Shown here piece after piece: positions 43,893 through 52,677 of a stretch of DNA of 64,000 nucleotides. Location of the stretch: assembly GCA_002699585.1 (NCBI GenBank), contig PABP01000022.1, positions 62,001 to 126,000 of the forward strand. The letters are read 5' to 3'. Within the stretch, counting starts at the first letter, position 1. Every line of letters starts with the position of its first letter. Origin of the DNA: Anaerolineaceae bacterium. GTDB taxonomy: Bacteria > Chloroflexota > Anaerolineae > Aggregatilineales > Phototrophicaceae. The translations under genes and the position numbers were made by a program. The notes under the pieces are model-generated. The model worked only from the letters and a program-made list of their open reading frames with translations, made no database searches and had not been told where the DNA came from.

Positions 43893-44380
43893 GTATCTTG
43901 CTTGCCGCTGAGTGCCCAGCGCGTCCGCAGATGGCGGTAAAAGAACAGCATTTGCAGCGGAATCGGCCCAAATACGAGCCGCGTCAGTAGGCCAGCGATG
44001 CCCGGTTTATGGGCATAGGTGATGCGGTCTGTCAGCCGTGTGCCGCCATCGACTGCCTCAAAAATATGCTCATGTCGCCAGTAGGCCATAGGCCCTGCTA
44101 GCATCCGGTCAGCGAATGACGTTTCAATCGGCCCTGGCTCATGGCGAACATGCCACTTTACCGGGAACGGACCAAACCACAGCGTAAACGTCAATTCGCC
44201 CTCGCGCAGGGAGGTGCGTGTATCGCTATGTAATTGCATAAAAATGGGTGGGGGCGTGAGCTTGCCCAATGCCGAAGGCTGCTCATGGAATGCCGTCATC
44301 GCCTCAACAGAAGTATCTATGACGGACTGCTGCTGGAAGAGCTGGGCGTTATCTGGGACGGACTGGCTTTGTACGGTCAT
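43889..44380 (-). CDS. SRPBCC-fold ligand-binding protein
   Basis: 163 residues of the START/Bet v1-like fold: TRTSLREGELTFTLWFGPFPVKW in the first half, given as LTFTLWFGPFPVKW, then DRMLAGPMAYWRHEHIFEAVDGGTRLTDRITY (key part WRHEHIFEAVDGGTRLTD) and a C-terminal helix RLVFGPIPLQMLFFYRHLRTR. Such domains bind hydrophobic molecules. Its coupling to crtD (4-base overlap) suggests a carotenoid or intermediate carrier, but this is not proven. First gene of the SRPBCC-crtD-photolyase group; no clear SD before the ATG. Confidence 0.75.
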   Translation of the reverse strand: MTVQSQSVPDNAQLFQQQSVIDTSVEAMTAFHEQPSALGKLTPPPIFMQLHSDTRTSLREGELTFTLWFGPFPVKWHVRHEPGPIETSFADRMLAGPMAYWRHEHIFEAVDGGTRLTDRITYAHKPGIAGLLTRLVFGPIPLQMLFFYRHLRTRWALSGKQDT

Positions 44381-44622
44381 GGTCGCTTATTCGTCTATTT
44401 TGTCAGGGATACAACCAGTCTGCCACAGCCAGCCTAATACCAGATAATCTACGACTAAGTGCCGCGTGAATATGCCGCGCTGTGAGCCAATATCGACATG
44501 TTGAGAACGTATGTTGAAGGCTCGCGTGTCATTGTAAGAAGTTCTCTAAAACGCCGCTGGCAATTCGCTACGGTAGCCGTCACAATATGCCCTTATCCAG
44601 TGCAGATGATCGTGAGGGTGTT

Positions 44623-46023
44623 ATGTCGCAATTTTCCTTTGATACCTACCTCAGCCCCTTTACCTGGCGCTATGGCTCCGATGAGATGCGTCGCAATTGG
44701 TCGCTGGCCAACAAGCGCCGACTATGGCGGCGGGTGTGGATCGCTTTGGCAACTGCCCAACAGGAAGCAGGTCTGGTAACTGCCGAGCAGGTCGAGGATT
44801 TGCGTGCCCATCAGGATACCATTGATATTACTCGCTCACATGAGTTCGAGAAGGACTTGCATCATGACCTCATGGCGGAAATACGCACTTTTGCCGAGCA
44901 AGCGCCCGTTGGCGGCGGCATTATTCACCTGGGCGCGACCAGCATGGACATCGAAGATAATGCCGATGCACTACGCCTGCGCGATGGACTCGACATTATT
45001 CTCACCAAAACTCAAGCGGCACTCAGTGCGCTGGCTGATGTCATCGACCGTGAAGCCGACAATGTGTGCATGGCCTTCACGCACATTCAACCCGCGGAGC
45101 CGACTACGATAGGCTATAGGCTGGCCTTCATCGCCCAGGATTTGCTGGCAGATTATCAAGCCGTCCAGCGTGTTCGTGAGGCGCTCAAAGGCAAGGGCAT
45201 CAAAGGGGCTGTTGGGACATCCGCTTCATATACTGAGCTTCTTCACGATACCTCATTCACGCCGCGCCAGCTAGAAGGCCGCGTCATGGAACTGCTAGGC
45301 TTACCCGCCTTTGAAATCACCCACCAGACCTATCCCCGTCGTCAGGATTGGGAGGTGCTCAATGCCGTGGCTGGCCTGGGCATGACACTCTACAAATTCG
45401 CTCTTGATCTGCGCCTGCTGCAATCGCCGCCTGTCGGGGAGTGGAACGAGCCATTTGGCCGTCATCAGGTCGGTTCGTCGGCGATGCCCTTTAAGCGCAA
45501 TCCCATCAACGCGGAGAACATGAACAGCCTCGCGCGTTACCTGGCGGCGCTGCCCGGTGTCGCCTGGGATAATGCCGCTCACAGCATGTTGGAGCGCACC
45601 CTTGATGACAGCGGCAATCGCCGTCTGCTGCTGCCGGATGCTTTCCTCATCGCCGACGAACTGCTCAAGCGTTTCCAACGTCTGATTACAGGCTTGCAGA
45701 TCAATCAGCCGGCCATCGAGCGCAACCTGGCGACTTATGGCATCTTCGCCGCTACCGAGCGCCTGCTAATGGAAGCTGCCCGTAACGGTGGTGACCGCCA
45801 GGAACTCCACGAGGCTATCCGCGAGCACAGCATGACTGCTTGGGGACAAATCATGTCCGGTGCGCCCAATAATCTGGCCGATCTGCTGGCCAATGACGTG
45901 CGTGTCACACAGTACGTTGCCGCTGAGAGTGTAGCTGCGCTGCTGGATGCGTCCAGTCATATTGGTGATGCACCCGAACGTGCTCGCAACATGGCCCAGA
46001 CGATTCGCCAGCAATTGGCCTAA
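44623..46023 (+). CDS. purB: Adenylosuccinate lyase
   Basis: Two steps of purine synthesis: cleaves SAICAR and adenylosuccinate with release of fumarate. 466 residues: YLSPFTWRYGSDEMRRNWS at the N-terminus, HLGATSMDIEDNADAL, THIQPAEPTTIGYR, and the flexible signature loop GSSAMPFKRNPINAENM (about 285-301). I start at ATG 44623 with GAGGG 5 bases upstream; the frame continues back to 44587 but adds no family sequence. The length is near that of the shorter bacterial PurB group. It is followed 2 bases later by a small kinase gene. Confidence 0.94.
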   Translation: MSQFSFDTYLSPFTWRYGSDEMRRNWSLANKRRLWRRVWIALATAQQEAGLVTAEQVEDLRAHQDTIDITRSHEFEKDLHHDLMAEIRTFAEQAPVGGGIIHLGATSMDIEDNADALRLRDGLDIILTKTQAALSALADVIDREADNVCMAFTHIQPAEPTTIGYRLAFIAQDLLADYQAVQRVREALKGKGIKGAVGTSASYTELLHDTSFTPRQLEGRVMELLGLPAFEITHQTYPRRQDWEVLNAVAGLGMTLYKFALDLRLLQSPPVGEWNEPFGRHQVGSSAMPFKRNPINAENMNSLARYLAALPGVAWDNAAHSMLERTLDDSGNRRLLLPDAFLIADELLKRFQRLITGLQINQPAIERNLATYGIFAATERLLMEAARNGGDRQELHEAIREHSMTAWGQIMSGAPNNLADLLANDVRVTQYVAAESVAALLDASSHIGDAPERARNMAQTIRQQLA

Positions 46024-46025
46024 GG

Positions 46026-46577
46026 ATGACCACACTCGCAGACCTTGGCACCCGTATCGTTATTGTCGGCTCGACCGGGTCGGGTAAATCGACGCTGGCG
46101 GGGCAACTTGCCAGCCAGCTCGACCTGCCTCATATCGAGTTGGATGGCTTATTCTGGGGACCGAACTGGACCGAGACCTCGCCGGAGGTCTTCATCCCCA
46201 AAGTCGAAGCGGCCCTGGCAGGGGATCGCTGGGTGGTGGATGGCAATTACAGTCGGGTGCGGCATATCGTTTGGCCGGCTGCTGAGACGATTATCTGGTT
46301 GGACTACTCGCTGCCGATTATCTACTGGCGGCTTTGGAAGCGCACACTCCGCCGGACGCTGGGCCGCGAGCAGCTCTGGGAAGCCCAAAACGTCGAGCGC
46401 TTTTGGGTGCAGTTTGTAACCAAAGATTCATTGTTCCTATGGGCTTTGAAGAAGCACAAAGAACGTCGTATCTTATATCCCCAGGTGTTGGGTCAGCCGG
46501 AACATGCCCATTTGCAGGTTTTGCACTTCCATCACCCAAGCCAGACGCGCGACTGGCTTACTCATCTAACGTCCTGA
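46026..46577 (+). CDS. Small P-loop kinase (adenylate-kinase-like, FlaR/topology-modulation type)
   Basis: 183 residues with Walker A IVGSTGSGKSTLAGQL (residues about 12-27), IELDGLFWGPNWTE after it, VVDGNYSRVRHIVW, and a positively charged lid RLWKRTLRRTLGRE. This pattern is that of the DNA-topology-modulation FlaR/YqaC group of nucleotide-kinase-like proteins, whose substrates are mostly unknown. It starts 2 bases after the purB stop, so the two are co-transcribed. Confidence 0.82.
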   Translation: MTTLADLGTRIVIVGSTGSGKSTLAGQLASQLDLPHIELDGLFWGPNWTETSPEVFIPKVEAALAGDRWVVDGNYSRVRHIVWPAAETIIWLDYSLPIIYWRLWKRTLRRTLGREQLWEAQNVERFWVQFVTKDSLFLWALKKHKERRILYPQVLGQPEHAHLQVLHFHHPSQTRDWLTHLTS

Positions 46578-46914
46578 TTTGCCCTGAAATACGCAATCGT
46601 TTTGTTTGGAAATATAAACGCAAATTCAGGCAAAATTGGGGTTTTATTGCACTCACTGCCGTATGATGCTGCATCGGGATAAAAAACCTGGTTTGCGTTG
46701 GTTTATGGTTAGTAACGTCGGCAGTTGTGGAAGGGCAGTAGCAAGCGTTTTCTGGGAGTGAGATAAGGTCCGTCATGGGGGCAGCATAGCACAAAACGCA
46801 CCTCAAAAGCGTTCCACATGGTATGTTTTTGACGCTTGTTTGTAGGATCAAAAAAGGCGCGGAATATCGCGCCTTTATAAACGTCCTTATAAACGTTCTT
46901 GCAACAGAAAAATA
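46578..46914. other. Intergenic region, no gene seen
   Basis: 337 bases between the kinase gene and the convergent EcsC-like gene. An open frame on the minus strand (46558-46851) has no SD and an unlikely composition. The only clear element is the terminator at 46853-46876, followed by a short tandem repeat TTATAAACGT (46874-46898). Confidence 0.6.
46853..46876. terminator. Bidirectional terminator
   Basis: AAAGGCGCG-GAATAT-CGCGCCTTT, a symmetrical 9-bp stem preceded by further A residues and followed by ATAAA, lying upstream of the EcsC-like gene's 3' end. Confidence 0.75.
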
Positions 46915-47550
46915 TTAAACTGCGTCACCTGTGGGGATCATCGGGTCTGAGTTTTCATCTTTGCGTTGATACCAGAGCTTAGCGACTGAGCCAGTCGAGC
47001 GAGCCATGAAGTAGTTGAAGGCGAACCCAACGAATGCGCCAATAAATGGAATGGCTTTGGACAGCGTTTTGCCAATCATCCTGCGGGCGACGTAGCGCAT
47101 AATCACCGCGCTGCCCGTTTGGGTGATTTGACCACTGCCGGTCATGACCATATAGGTAGCCACGCGCGTGTCGCGGTCCTCGTAATGGCCATAGGCGCTG
47201 GCGATGAATTGGGTCAACGCGGCTTGCAGCCGGATCGACAGCAGGACATCAATCGGTAGGGCAATCGGCAGCGTAAAGAAGCCGCCAATGCCTGCAATCG
47301 CGCCGATAACGCCACACTTGAAGGCCTGCTCGTTGATGATATTCTGGATCAGGACATCTTTGTCCTCACGCGGGTTTTGGGTGACCATGTGCTGAAATTG
47401 TTGAAACAGCACTTCTGCATTGGGGGATACCAGCCGATTCAGCTCGCGCCTGCCCAGTGAAAAGAGAACCACCGCCATGAACCCCATCGTAATGACAGGT
47501 AGCACACAGACCAACAAGATAATGATAAAGATATTTGGATTGTCCATCAT
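46915..47550 (-). CDS. EcsC-like membrane protein
   Basis: 211 residues. An N-terminal membrane helix (about 7-31) and two further hydrophobic parts: GVIGAIAGIGGFFTLPIALPIDVLLSIRLQ (key part GGFFTLPIALPIDVLL, about 80-95) and IPFIGAFVGFAFNYFMA (about 167-183). These match the EcsC family, whose members are linked to transport or secretion without a clear biochemical role. 38 bases separate its start from the pyrF stop, in the same direction, so it could be the last member of the pyr transcript. Confidence 0.7.
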   Translation of the reverse strand: MMDNPNIFIIILLVCVLPVITMGFMAVVLFSLGRRELNRLVSPNAEVLFQQFQHMVTQNPREDKDVLIQNIINEQAFKCGVIGAIAGIGGFFTLPIALPIDVLLSIRLQAALTQFIASAYGHYEDRDTRVATYMVMTGSGQITQTGSAVIMRYVARRMIGKTLSKAIPFIGAFVGFAFNYFMARSTGSVAKLWYQRKDENSDPMIPTGDAV

Positions 47551-47588
47551 GTGCTCCTGGCGGTGTGTTTGTAAGTTGCTGTATATGT

Positions 47589-48386
47589 TTAACGATACTG
47601 ATTAATCGCATCGCGCAGTTCGCGGGCGGCTGCACCTGGCTCATCAGCGAAAATGATGCTGCGTGAGGCACTGATCATCAGCCCCTTGCCAGCACTGTTC
47701 AGTCCATTGACCACAGTCGTTTCCAGGTCGCCGCCTTGTGCGCCCACGCCTGGGACCAGGAACGTCATTTCGCCAACAATCTCGCGCAGGGCTTTCATAG
47801 TTTGGGGGGCGGTCGCGCCCACAACCAGCATACAATTGCCGTTGCTGTTCCACTGGCTACTGACGACCGCCGCGACGTGCTGATACATAGGCTTTCCGTC
47901 GATCATCAGCTCCTGCAATTCGCCCGCGCCGGAATTACTCGTACGGCATAAGATAATACAGCCTTTATCGTCTCGTGACAAAAAAGGTTCCAGGGCATCG
48001 CTGCCCAGGTAGGGGTGCAAAGTCACGGCATCGAAGCCCAATTGATCGAAAATCGAGCGGGCATAGGCATCGCTAGTGTTGCCGATGTCGGCGCGTTTGG
48101 CATCGCAGATGGTCACGATGCTGGGGTAGTTGGCTTTAAGATAGGCGACCGTTTCGCGCATGGCTTGCCAGCCTTTTTTGCCCTGAACTTCGTAGAAGGC
48201 GCTGTTGAGCTTATAGACGCTGGTGTATTCATGCGTGGCCCGAATAATATCCAGATTGAAAGCCAACTGGGGATTGTGCGCCTGTTGATACTTTTCGGGT
48301 ATTTTCGGCAGGTCGCTATCCAAGCCGACGCAGACCAGTGAATTGACCTCATCTACACGCTGGTTGAATTTCTCCATGATGCTCAT
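47589..48386 (-). CDS. pyrF: Orotidine 5'-phosphate decarboxylase (type 2)
   Basis: Last step to UMP. 265 residues, the longer type-2 form. The catalytic DAKRADIGNTSDAYA (about 93-107) supplies the Asp-Lys-Asp network; the phosphate-binding end is LVPGVGAQGGDLETTV and ISASRSIIFA. The ATG at 48386 overlaps the pyrE stop by 4 bases. Last enzyme gene of pyrBCDEF. Confidence 0.95.
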   Translation of the reverse strand: MSIMEKFNQRVDEVNSLVCVGLDSDLPKIPEKYQQAHNPQLAFNLDIIRATHEYTSVYKLNSAFYEVQGKKGWQAMRETVAYLKANYPSIVTICDAKRADIGNTSDAYARSIFDQLGFDAVTLHPYLGSDALEPFLSRDDKGCIILCRTSNSGAGELQELMIDGKPMYQHVAAVVSSQWNSNGNCMLVVGATAPQTMKALREIVGEMTFLVPGVGAQGGDLETTVVNGLNSAGKGLMISASRSIIFADEPGAAARELRDAINQYR

Positions 48387-49033
48387 GCAAACCCATGTCT
48401 TTCTGCCCAGGTGTTGGGCTTACCAAACCAATCTCGGATCACGGTACCTTGTTCCGCCGTGAAGATGCCATCGGCCTCAGCTATGGTCAGGATGGTGGCG
48501 AAGTTCGTCAGCGCGTGGAACTGGATGCCTGCGTCGGCAAGCGCTGTTTTCGAGGTGGCGAATTCATAACTGACGATAGCGACCATGTCAGTCACGATAG
48601 CGCCCTCATCCCGCAGGGCAGTGACGCCACTTAAGCTGCTGCCACCCGTTGTCACCAGGTCTTCGACCAGCAGCACCGTCTTTTGCTGGACATCGCCGCC
48701 TTCGACGCGCTGCATCTTGCCATGCTCTTTGGCTTCCTTGCGCACAAAGATGCTCGGCTGCTGCATGTGATAGGCCAGCGCGGAACTATGCGGTACGCCG
48801 CCGACGGCAATCCCGCCGATGACATCAAACGCGAGCGCTTTCTCGGTGATGACATCCGCGAAGCCCTGGATAACGGTATGCCACTGCTGCGGATGATAGG
48901 GCAGCCTGCGGTTATCGACATATACTGGGGACACCAGTCCCGATTTGAACGTAACGGGCGACTCTGGTGAGAATCCGACTGCGCCGATCTCGATCAGTGC
49001 CCGCGCGACAGCTTCCTGTGTTGTTATGCTCAT
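48383..49033 (-). CDS. pyrE: Orotate phosphoribosyltransferase
   Basis: Transfers the phosphoribosyl group of PRPP to orotate. 216 residues: FKSGLVSPVYVDNR (substrate loop), GGIAVGGVPHSSALAYHM, VRKEAKEHGKMQRVEG (catalytic loop) and the PRPP motif VLLVEDLVTTGGSSL. I start at ATG 49033; the frame runs back to 49126 but those 31 residues are low-complexity and unlike the family. The gap to pyrD is 55 bases, the only real gap in the operon. Confidence 0.93.
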   Translation of the reverse strand: MSITTQEAVARALIEIGAVGFSPESPVTFKSGLVSPVYVDNRRLPYHPQQWHTVIQGFADVITEKALAFDVIGGIAVGGVPHSSALAYHMQQPSIFVRKEAKEHGKMQRVEGGDVQQKTVLLVEDLVTTGGSSLSGVTALRDEGAIVTDMVAIVSYEFATSKTALADAGIQFHALTNFATILTIAEADGIFTAEQGTVIRDWFGKPNTWAERHGFA

Positions 49034-49088
49034 GGACAGTTTCTCATCATGTTTTTTGTTGTCGTTGTCAAAATAGGGTGATGCCGGA

Positions 49089-50222
49089 CTAAGGTTTATA
49101 TTCGCTCTGGATGATAGCTGCTGCAAATGGCCCTCGGAAGATCAACGCAGACCAGTATTGGACGGCGGCGACATCCAGGTTTTTGAAGCTGCTATAAGAA
49201 TCGCCGTTGAGCAGGCCGCCGCAGCCGATCAGGTCCACATTGTAGCCATGCTCGATACTGGCGTTGCGCAGAAGTGTCAGGGCGGTAGTGGCCTCTTTAT
49301 GTAGCAGTCCCCCACCGACGCCTGCCGTCAGTGTATCATCTTCTGGACTGGGCATGCCGAGCGTATTGGTGGCGATCACGGCTTTGATGCCCAACTCGTG
49401 GAACACTTTCAGCATGGTCGCGTACTGCTCTGGGGCCAGCCGGGGGCTAATTTTGACCCACAGCGGCACATCGACCTGATTTTTGTTCAGGAACTGCATG
49501 ACATAGCCACACATATTGCGTGCTGAGCTTTCCGTTTGTGCGCCAGTGGGGTCATCTTCGGTATTCGGGCAGCTCAGGTTGAGCGTGAACCAGGTCGGCA
49601 GCACCTCGCGCTTGATGAACACGCCCATCGCTTCGATGACCTGTTTGATGGACTCGCGTTCGTTGTCCACACCGGGCGAGGGGGCAATGTTGATGCCGAA
49701 TTGTTTGGGCAACTGGTCTTTGCGCTCGCTCAGGAAGTGCGCCGCCGCTACTGCCCCCGGGTTTTTGAGGCCGACGCGGTTCTGTGTCGATAGTTGGCGT
49801 CGGTCGCGCCACATAACTGTGCCCGTATTGCCGATGCGCGGATAGCGCGTGAAGGAACCAAATTCTACTGGGCCAACCAACCGGGGCACAATACGCCATC
49901 CAGGGATGATGTTTTGCCCCGCCTTGACCGCTTGTAGGGCCATGCTTTCGTTGGCGTAGCCATGCCCCTTGACGAACCCTGCCGCCAGCATCATGGGGTA
50001 ATCCAGCGTGATGCCCCCGACAGGCGTCGGCAACTTGGGGTAGAGCAGGTTGTGTGCGGTCGTTGTAGCTGCCAACCAGAACGGTGAATCTTCAATGCTC
50101 TCTAGCCAGTCGATGAGCATGGCATGCGATTGCTGGGCATCAAACTTATAGATAAATCGCTCGGCATATGACTGATAGCTGACTTCGGCAGCTTTGGCCA
50201 GGACGCGCCGTAAGGGGTTCAT
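49089..50222 (-). CDS. pyrD: Dihydroorotate dehydrogenase
   Basis: Oxidises dihydroorotate to orotate with FMN. 377 residues. The N-terminus AERFIYKFDAQQSHAMLIDWL resembles the helical quinone-docking part of class 2 (membrane-bound) enzymes. The catalytic block, however, is FTLNLSCPNTEDD, with Cys where class 2 enzymes have Ser; a Cys base is usual in class 1. Other FMN contacts are PLWVKISPRL, ATNTLG and IGCGGLLNGD. ATG 50222 overlaps the pyrC stop by 4 bases. The electron acceptor is uncertain. Confidence 0.9.
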   Translation of the reverse strand: MNPLRRVLAKAAEVSYQSYAERFIYKFDAQQSHAMLIDWLESIEDSPFWLAATTTAHNLLYPKLPTPVGGITLDYPMMLAAGFVKGHGYANESMALQAVKAGQNIIPGWRIVPRLVGPVEFGSFTRYPRIGNTGTVMWRDRRQLSTQNRVGLKNPGAVAAAHFLSERKDQLPKQFGINIAPSPGVDNERESIKQVIEAMGVFIKREVLPTWFTLNLSCPNTEDDPTGAQTESSARNMCGYVMQFLNKNQVDVPLWVKISPRLAPEQYATMLKVFHELGIKAVIATNTLGMPSPEDDTLTAGVGGGLLHKEATTALTLLRNASIEHGYNVDLIGCGGLLNGDSYSSFKNLDVAAVQYWSALIFRGPFAAAIIQSEYKP

Positions 50223-51298
50223 GCGCCTTCCCCGAATAAGTTGCGCCCGAACCCGCTTTCGACCAGCACGGATTCGCCATCGAACACCTTTGTGCCGCGT
50301 ATCCACGTTTCGACGACGCGGCCTTGAACGGCCATGCCAGCAAAGGGCGACCAGCCGCAGGCGGTATGTAGCTTGCTGTTGTCGATGGTGTAAGTAGCGT
50401 CCAGATCAACCAGGGCATAGGTTTCGTCGGGGCAATCCAGGCCCCAGATTTGCTGGGGGTTTGTAGAAACCATATCGATAACCCGTTCCAGTGACACGCG
50501 GCCTTCTTGGGCAGCGGTCAGCATCAACGGCAGGGTCGTTTCCAGTCCAGGAACGCCTGATGGCGGCGGGTCGCTCTCTTTTTCAGCGATGGTGTGCGGC
50601 GCATGGTCGGATTCGATGACATCGACCACGCCATTGGCGATGGCCTGCCACAGCATATCGACATCGTGCTGCGTCTTGAGTTCCGGCTTCATGCGGCCAT
50701 ACGCGCCCAGGGTAGCCACATCGTCTTCGGTCAAAAACAGGTGATGCGGACACACGCCGATGGTTACGGGCAGGCCTTCTTCTTTGGCTGCCTGTAAATC
50801 AGCGATTTCCTGTGCGGTGGAAATATGCAAAAAGTGCGTGTGCTTGCCGAACTGCCGCACCAGCGCCAGGATGTCGCGTACCGTTTCACCCTCAGCATGG
50901 ACAGCTATCAGACGATTGTCGGGCCAAGCGGCATAATGTTTAGCGCGTTCGCCCTGGTCGCTGATGAGCAGATTGCCCGTCGTGGCGTTGTTGAAAATTT
51001 TCAGGCCGCAGCAATCATCGGCCATGCTGGCGTATTCCGCTGTGTTGTCCGTTTGCCATGCGCCAGCATAGACGCCCCAATCGCAAACGGCCTGTGCGCT
51101 GATCGCGGTCAACTTGGTATCTAGCGCGTCACGGGTGACGGTATTGGGTGGCGTATTGGGCATATCGAAAACAGCCCAGTAACCGCCAGCGACCGCCGCC
51201 GCTGTTTCACTATGGAACGTCGCTTTATGCGCCCAATCCAGGTCACGCATATGCGTATGCGGATCGACCATGCCCGGTATGCGGATCAGCTTAGACAT
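50219..51298 (-). CDS. pyrC: Dihydroorotase
   Basis: Cyclises carbamoyl-aspartate. 359 residues: metal site DPHTHMRDLDWAHK (His14, His16) at the N-terminus, the substrate loop FDMPNTPPNTVTRDAL, later CPHHLFLTEDD and the Asp ligand in ESDHAPHTIAEKE. The usual carboxylated lysine is not in the common place; the GLKIFNNATTGNL segment probably supplies it (Lys at about 99). It overlaps pyrB by 8 bases and pyrD by 4. Confidence 0.93.
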   Translation of the reverse strand: MSKLIRIPGMVDPHTHMRDLDWAHKATFHSETAAAVAGGYWAVFDMPNTPPNTVTRDALDTKLTAISAQAVCDWGVYAGAWQTDNTAEYASMADDCCGLKIFNNATTGNLLISDQGERAKHYAAWPDNRLIAVHAEGETVRDILALVRQFGKHTHFLHISTAQEIADLQAAKEEGLPVTIGVCPHHLFLTEDDVATLGAYGRMKPELKTQHDVDMLWQAIANGVVDVIESDHAPHTIAEKESDPPPSGVPGLETTLPLMLTAAQEGRVSLERVIDMVSTNPQQIWGLDCPDETYALVDLDATYTIDNSKLHTACGWSPFAGMAVQGRVVETWIRGTKVFDGESVLVESGFGRNLFGEGA

Positions 51299-52355
51299 AC
51301 GCTTCCCGCAGGACTTTGGCCAGCAGCGCCATTCTTACGAACATGCCGTTTTCCATCTGCTCGAAGTAAATCGAGCGCGGGTCGGCATCCAGACCTTCAT
51401 GATCTTCAACTGTGCCCATCTCATGCTTGCGAGGCAGGGGATGCATCAGAACGGCGTTTTTGGGCGCCTGGTCCAGCAGTTCCGGGACCATGATGAAGTG
51501 GTCTTTGATGGCGTCGTAGGCTTCTTTGTTGGCGAAGCGTTCTTCCTGAATGCGCGTCCAGTAGAGTACGTCACTTTCACCGAGTACATCGTCTAGCGCT
51601 TCCGTCTCGTGGATTTCCACGTCGAGGTCGGTCAGCATGGCGATGATGCTCTCCGGCATACGCAGCGTCTCCGGTGCAACCATATTCAGGCGCGTGCCTT
51701 TGGGTCGATAGTAGGCGATCAGCTTGGATAACGAATGCACTGTGCGGCCATTCTTGAGATCACCAACTAGCGTGATGCTCTGATGATCCAGCGCGCCCTT
51801 GCTGTCGATGATGGTGAACAGGTCCAGTAGGGCCTGCGTCGGATGCTCACCGACGCCATCGCCGCCGCTGACGACGACCGTGCGCTTGTCGATGCGCTGG
51901 TTAAGCTTGTCCAAGAAGTAAGCCGCTTCGTAGGATGAACCGACTTGCGGGTGGCGCAGCACGATCACATCGGCATAGCAACCCGCCGCACGGACCGTAT
52001 CGGCTAAATTCTCACCTTTATACACCGATGAGAAGCGAACGCCGTTGCTGGCCGCAATGACATCGCCACCTAAGCGCCGCATGGCTGCCTGGAAGGACAT
52101 ATCAGTACGGGTGCTGGACTCATAAAAAAGCGAGGCCATAACGCGCCCCGCTGCGATTTCCGTCAGACCTCGGTCATGCTGGCGACTGCGCTTGCGTATG
52201 GATTTGGTGGCGTCGAATAGGATTTCTAAATCGTCTTTGGCGAACTGATCAACGGAGATGATGTGCTTGCCCTGGAATTTCCCTGCGATTTTGGCAGGGG
52301 CAAATGTGTGACGGTGCGGGCTGGGTCCTGCCGTCACAGTGGCATCTTCAGTCAT
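51291..52355 (-). CDS. pyrB: Aspartate carbamoyltransferase catalytic subunit
   Basis: First committed step of pyrimidine synthesis. 354 residues: the carbamoyl-phosphate loop FYESSTRTDMSFQAAMRRLGG (key part SSTRTDMSF), VIVLRHPQVGS, VVVSGGDGVGEHPTQALLDL, LVGDLKNGRTVHSL and VLMHPLPRKHEMG. About 35 residues precede the usual start. ATG 52355 has AGGAG about 5 bases upstream; the frame runs further to 52433 without family sequence. No pyrI subunit and no carbamoyl-phosphate synthase gene are near. First gene of pyrBCDEF. Confidence 0.95.
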   Translation of the reverse strand: MTEDATVTAGPSPHRHTFAPAKIAGKFQGKHIISVDQFAKDDLEILFDATKSIRKRSRQHDRGLTEIAAGRVMASLFYESSTRTDMSFQAAMRRLGGDVIAASNGVRFSSVYKGENLADTVRAAGCYADVIVLRHPQVGSSYEAAYFLDKLNQRIDKRTVVVSGGDGVGEHPTQALLDLFTIIDSKGALDHQSITLVGDLKNGRTVHSLSKLIAYYRPKGTRLNMVAPETLRMPESIIAMLTDLDVEIHETEALDDVLGESDVLYWTRIQEERFANKEAYDAIKDHFIMVPELLDQAPKNAVLMHPLPRKHEMGTVEDHEGLDADPRSIYFEQMENGMFVRMALLAKVLREAYV

Positions 52356-52677
52356 GCCTACTCCTGAGCTAAAAAAGTGGATGTCCGGCACATTATAACA
52401 AGGGACAGCGTTGTGCTGTAGGCCATTTATCATATCTTAGGGTATGGCTTGTCATCCGATGGCATTCCGCTATACTGGCTTGCGAATGCAATCAGATGAC
52501 GTTGGGCAGTTTTTATCTCCACGCGGCTTTGCCACTTCATAACCCTTTTTCAGCATCCGTTGACTATTTCGGTTGGTTGATGCGGGGCGCTCTAGCGAGC
52601 GGTCGGCTGTTTTTGCGTGCCTGCCTGCTGATATTTGATTGCAAACAAATAACACAATCATAGGTGAAACAAACATC
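52356..52677. other. Divergent pyrB-asnB intergenic region
   Basis: 322 bases. On the minus strand a TATAAT (plus 52392-52397) is the likely -10 of the pyr operon, without a good -35. I see no PyrR-type anti-antiterminator or leader terminator, so the usual attenuation control is not evident. On the plus strand no strong promoter is found for asnB. Confidence 0.4.

Noticed and set aside
46558-46851. 97-codon minus-strand frame in the intergenic region
   Set aside because: No SD, unlikely amino-acid composition, and it overlaps the kinase gene end.
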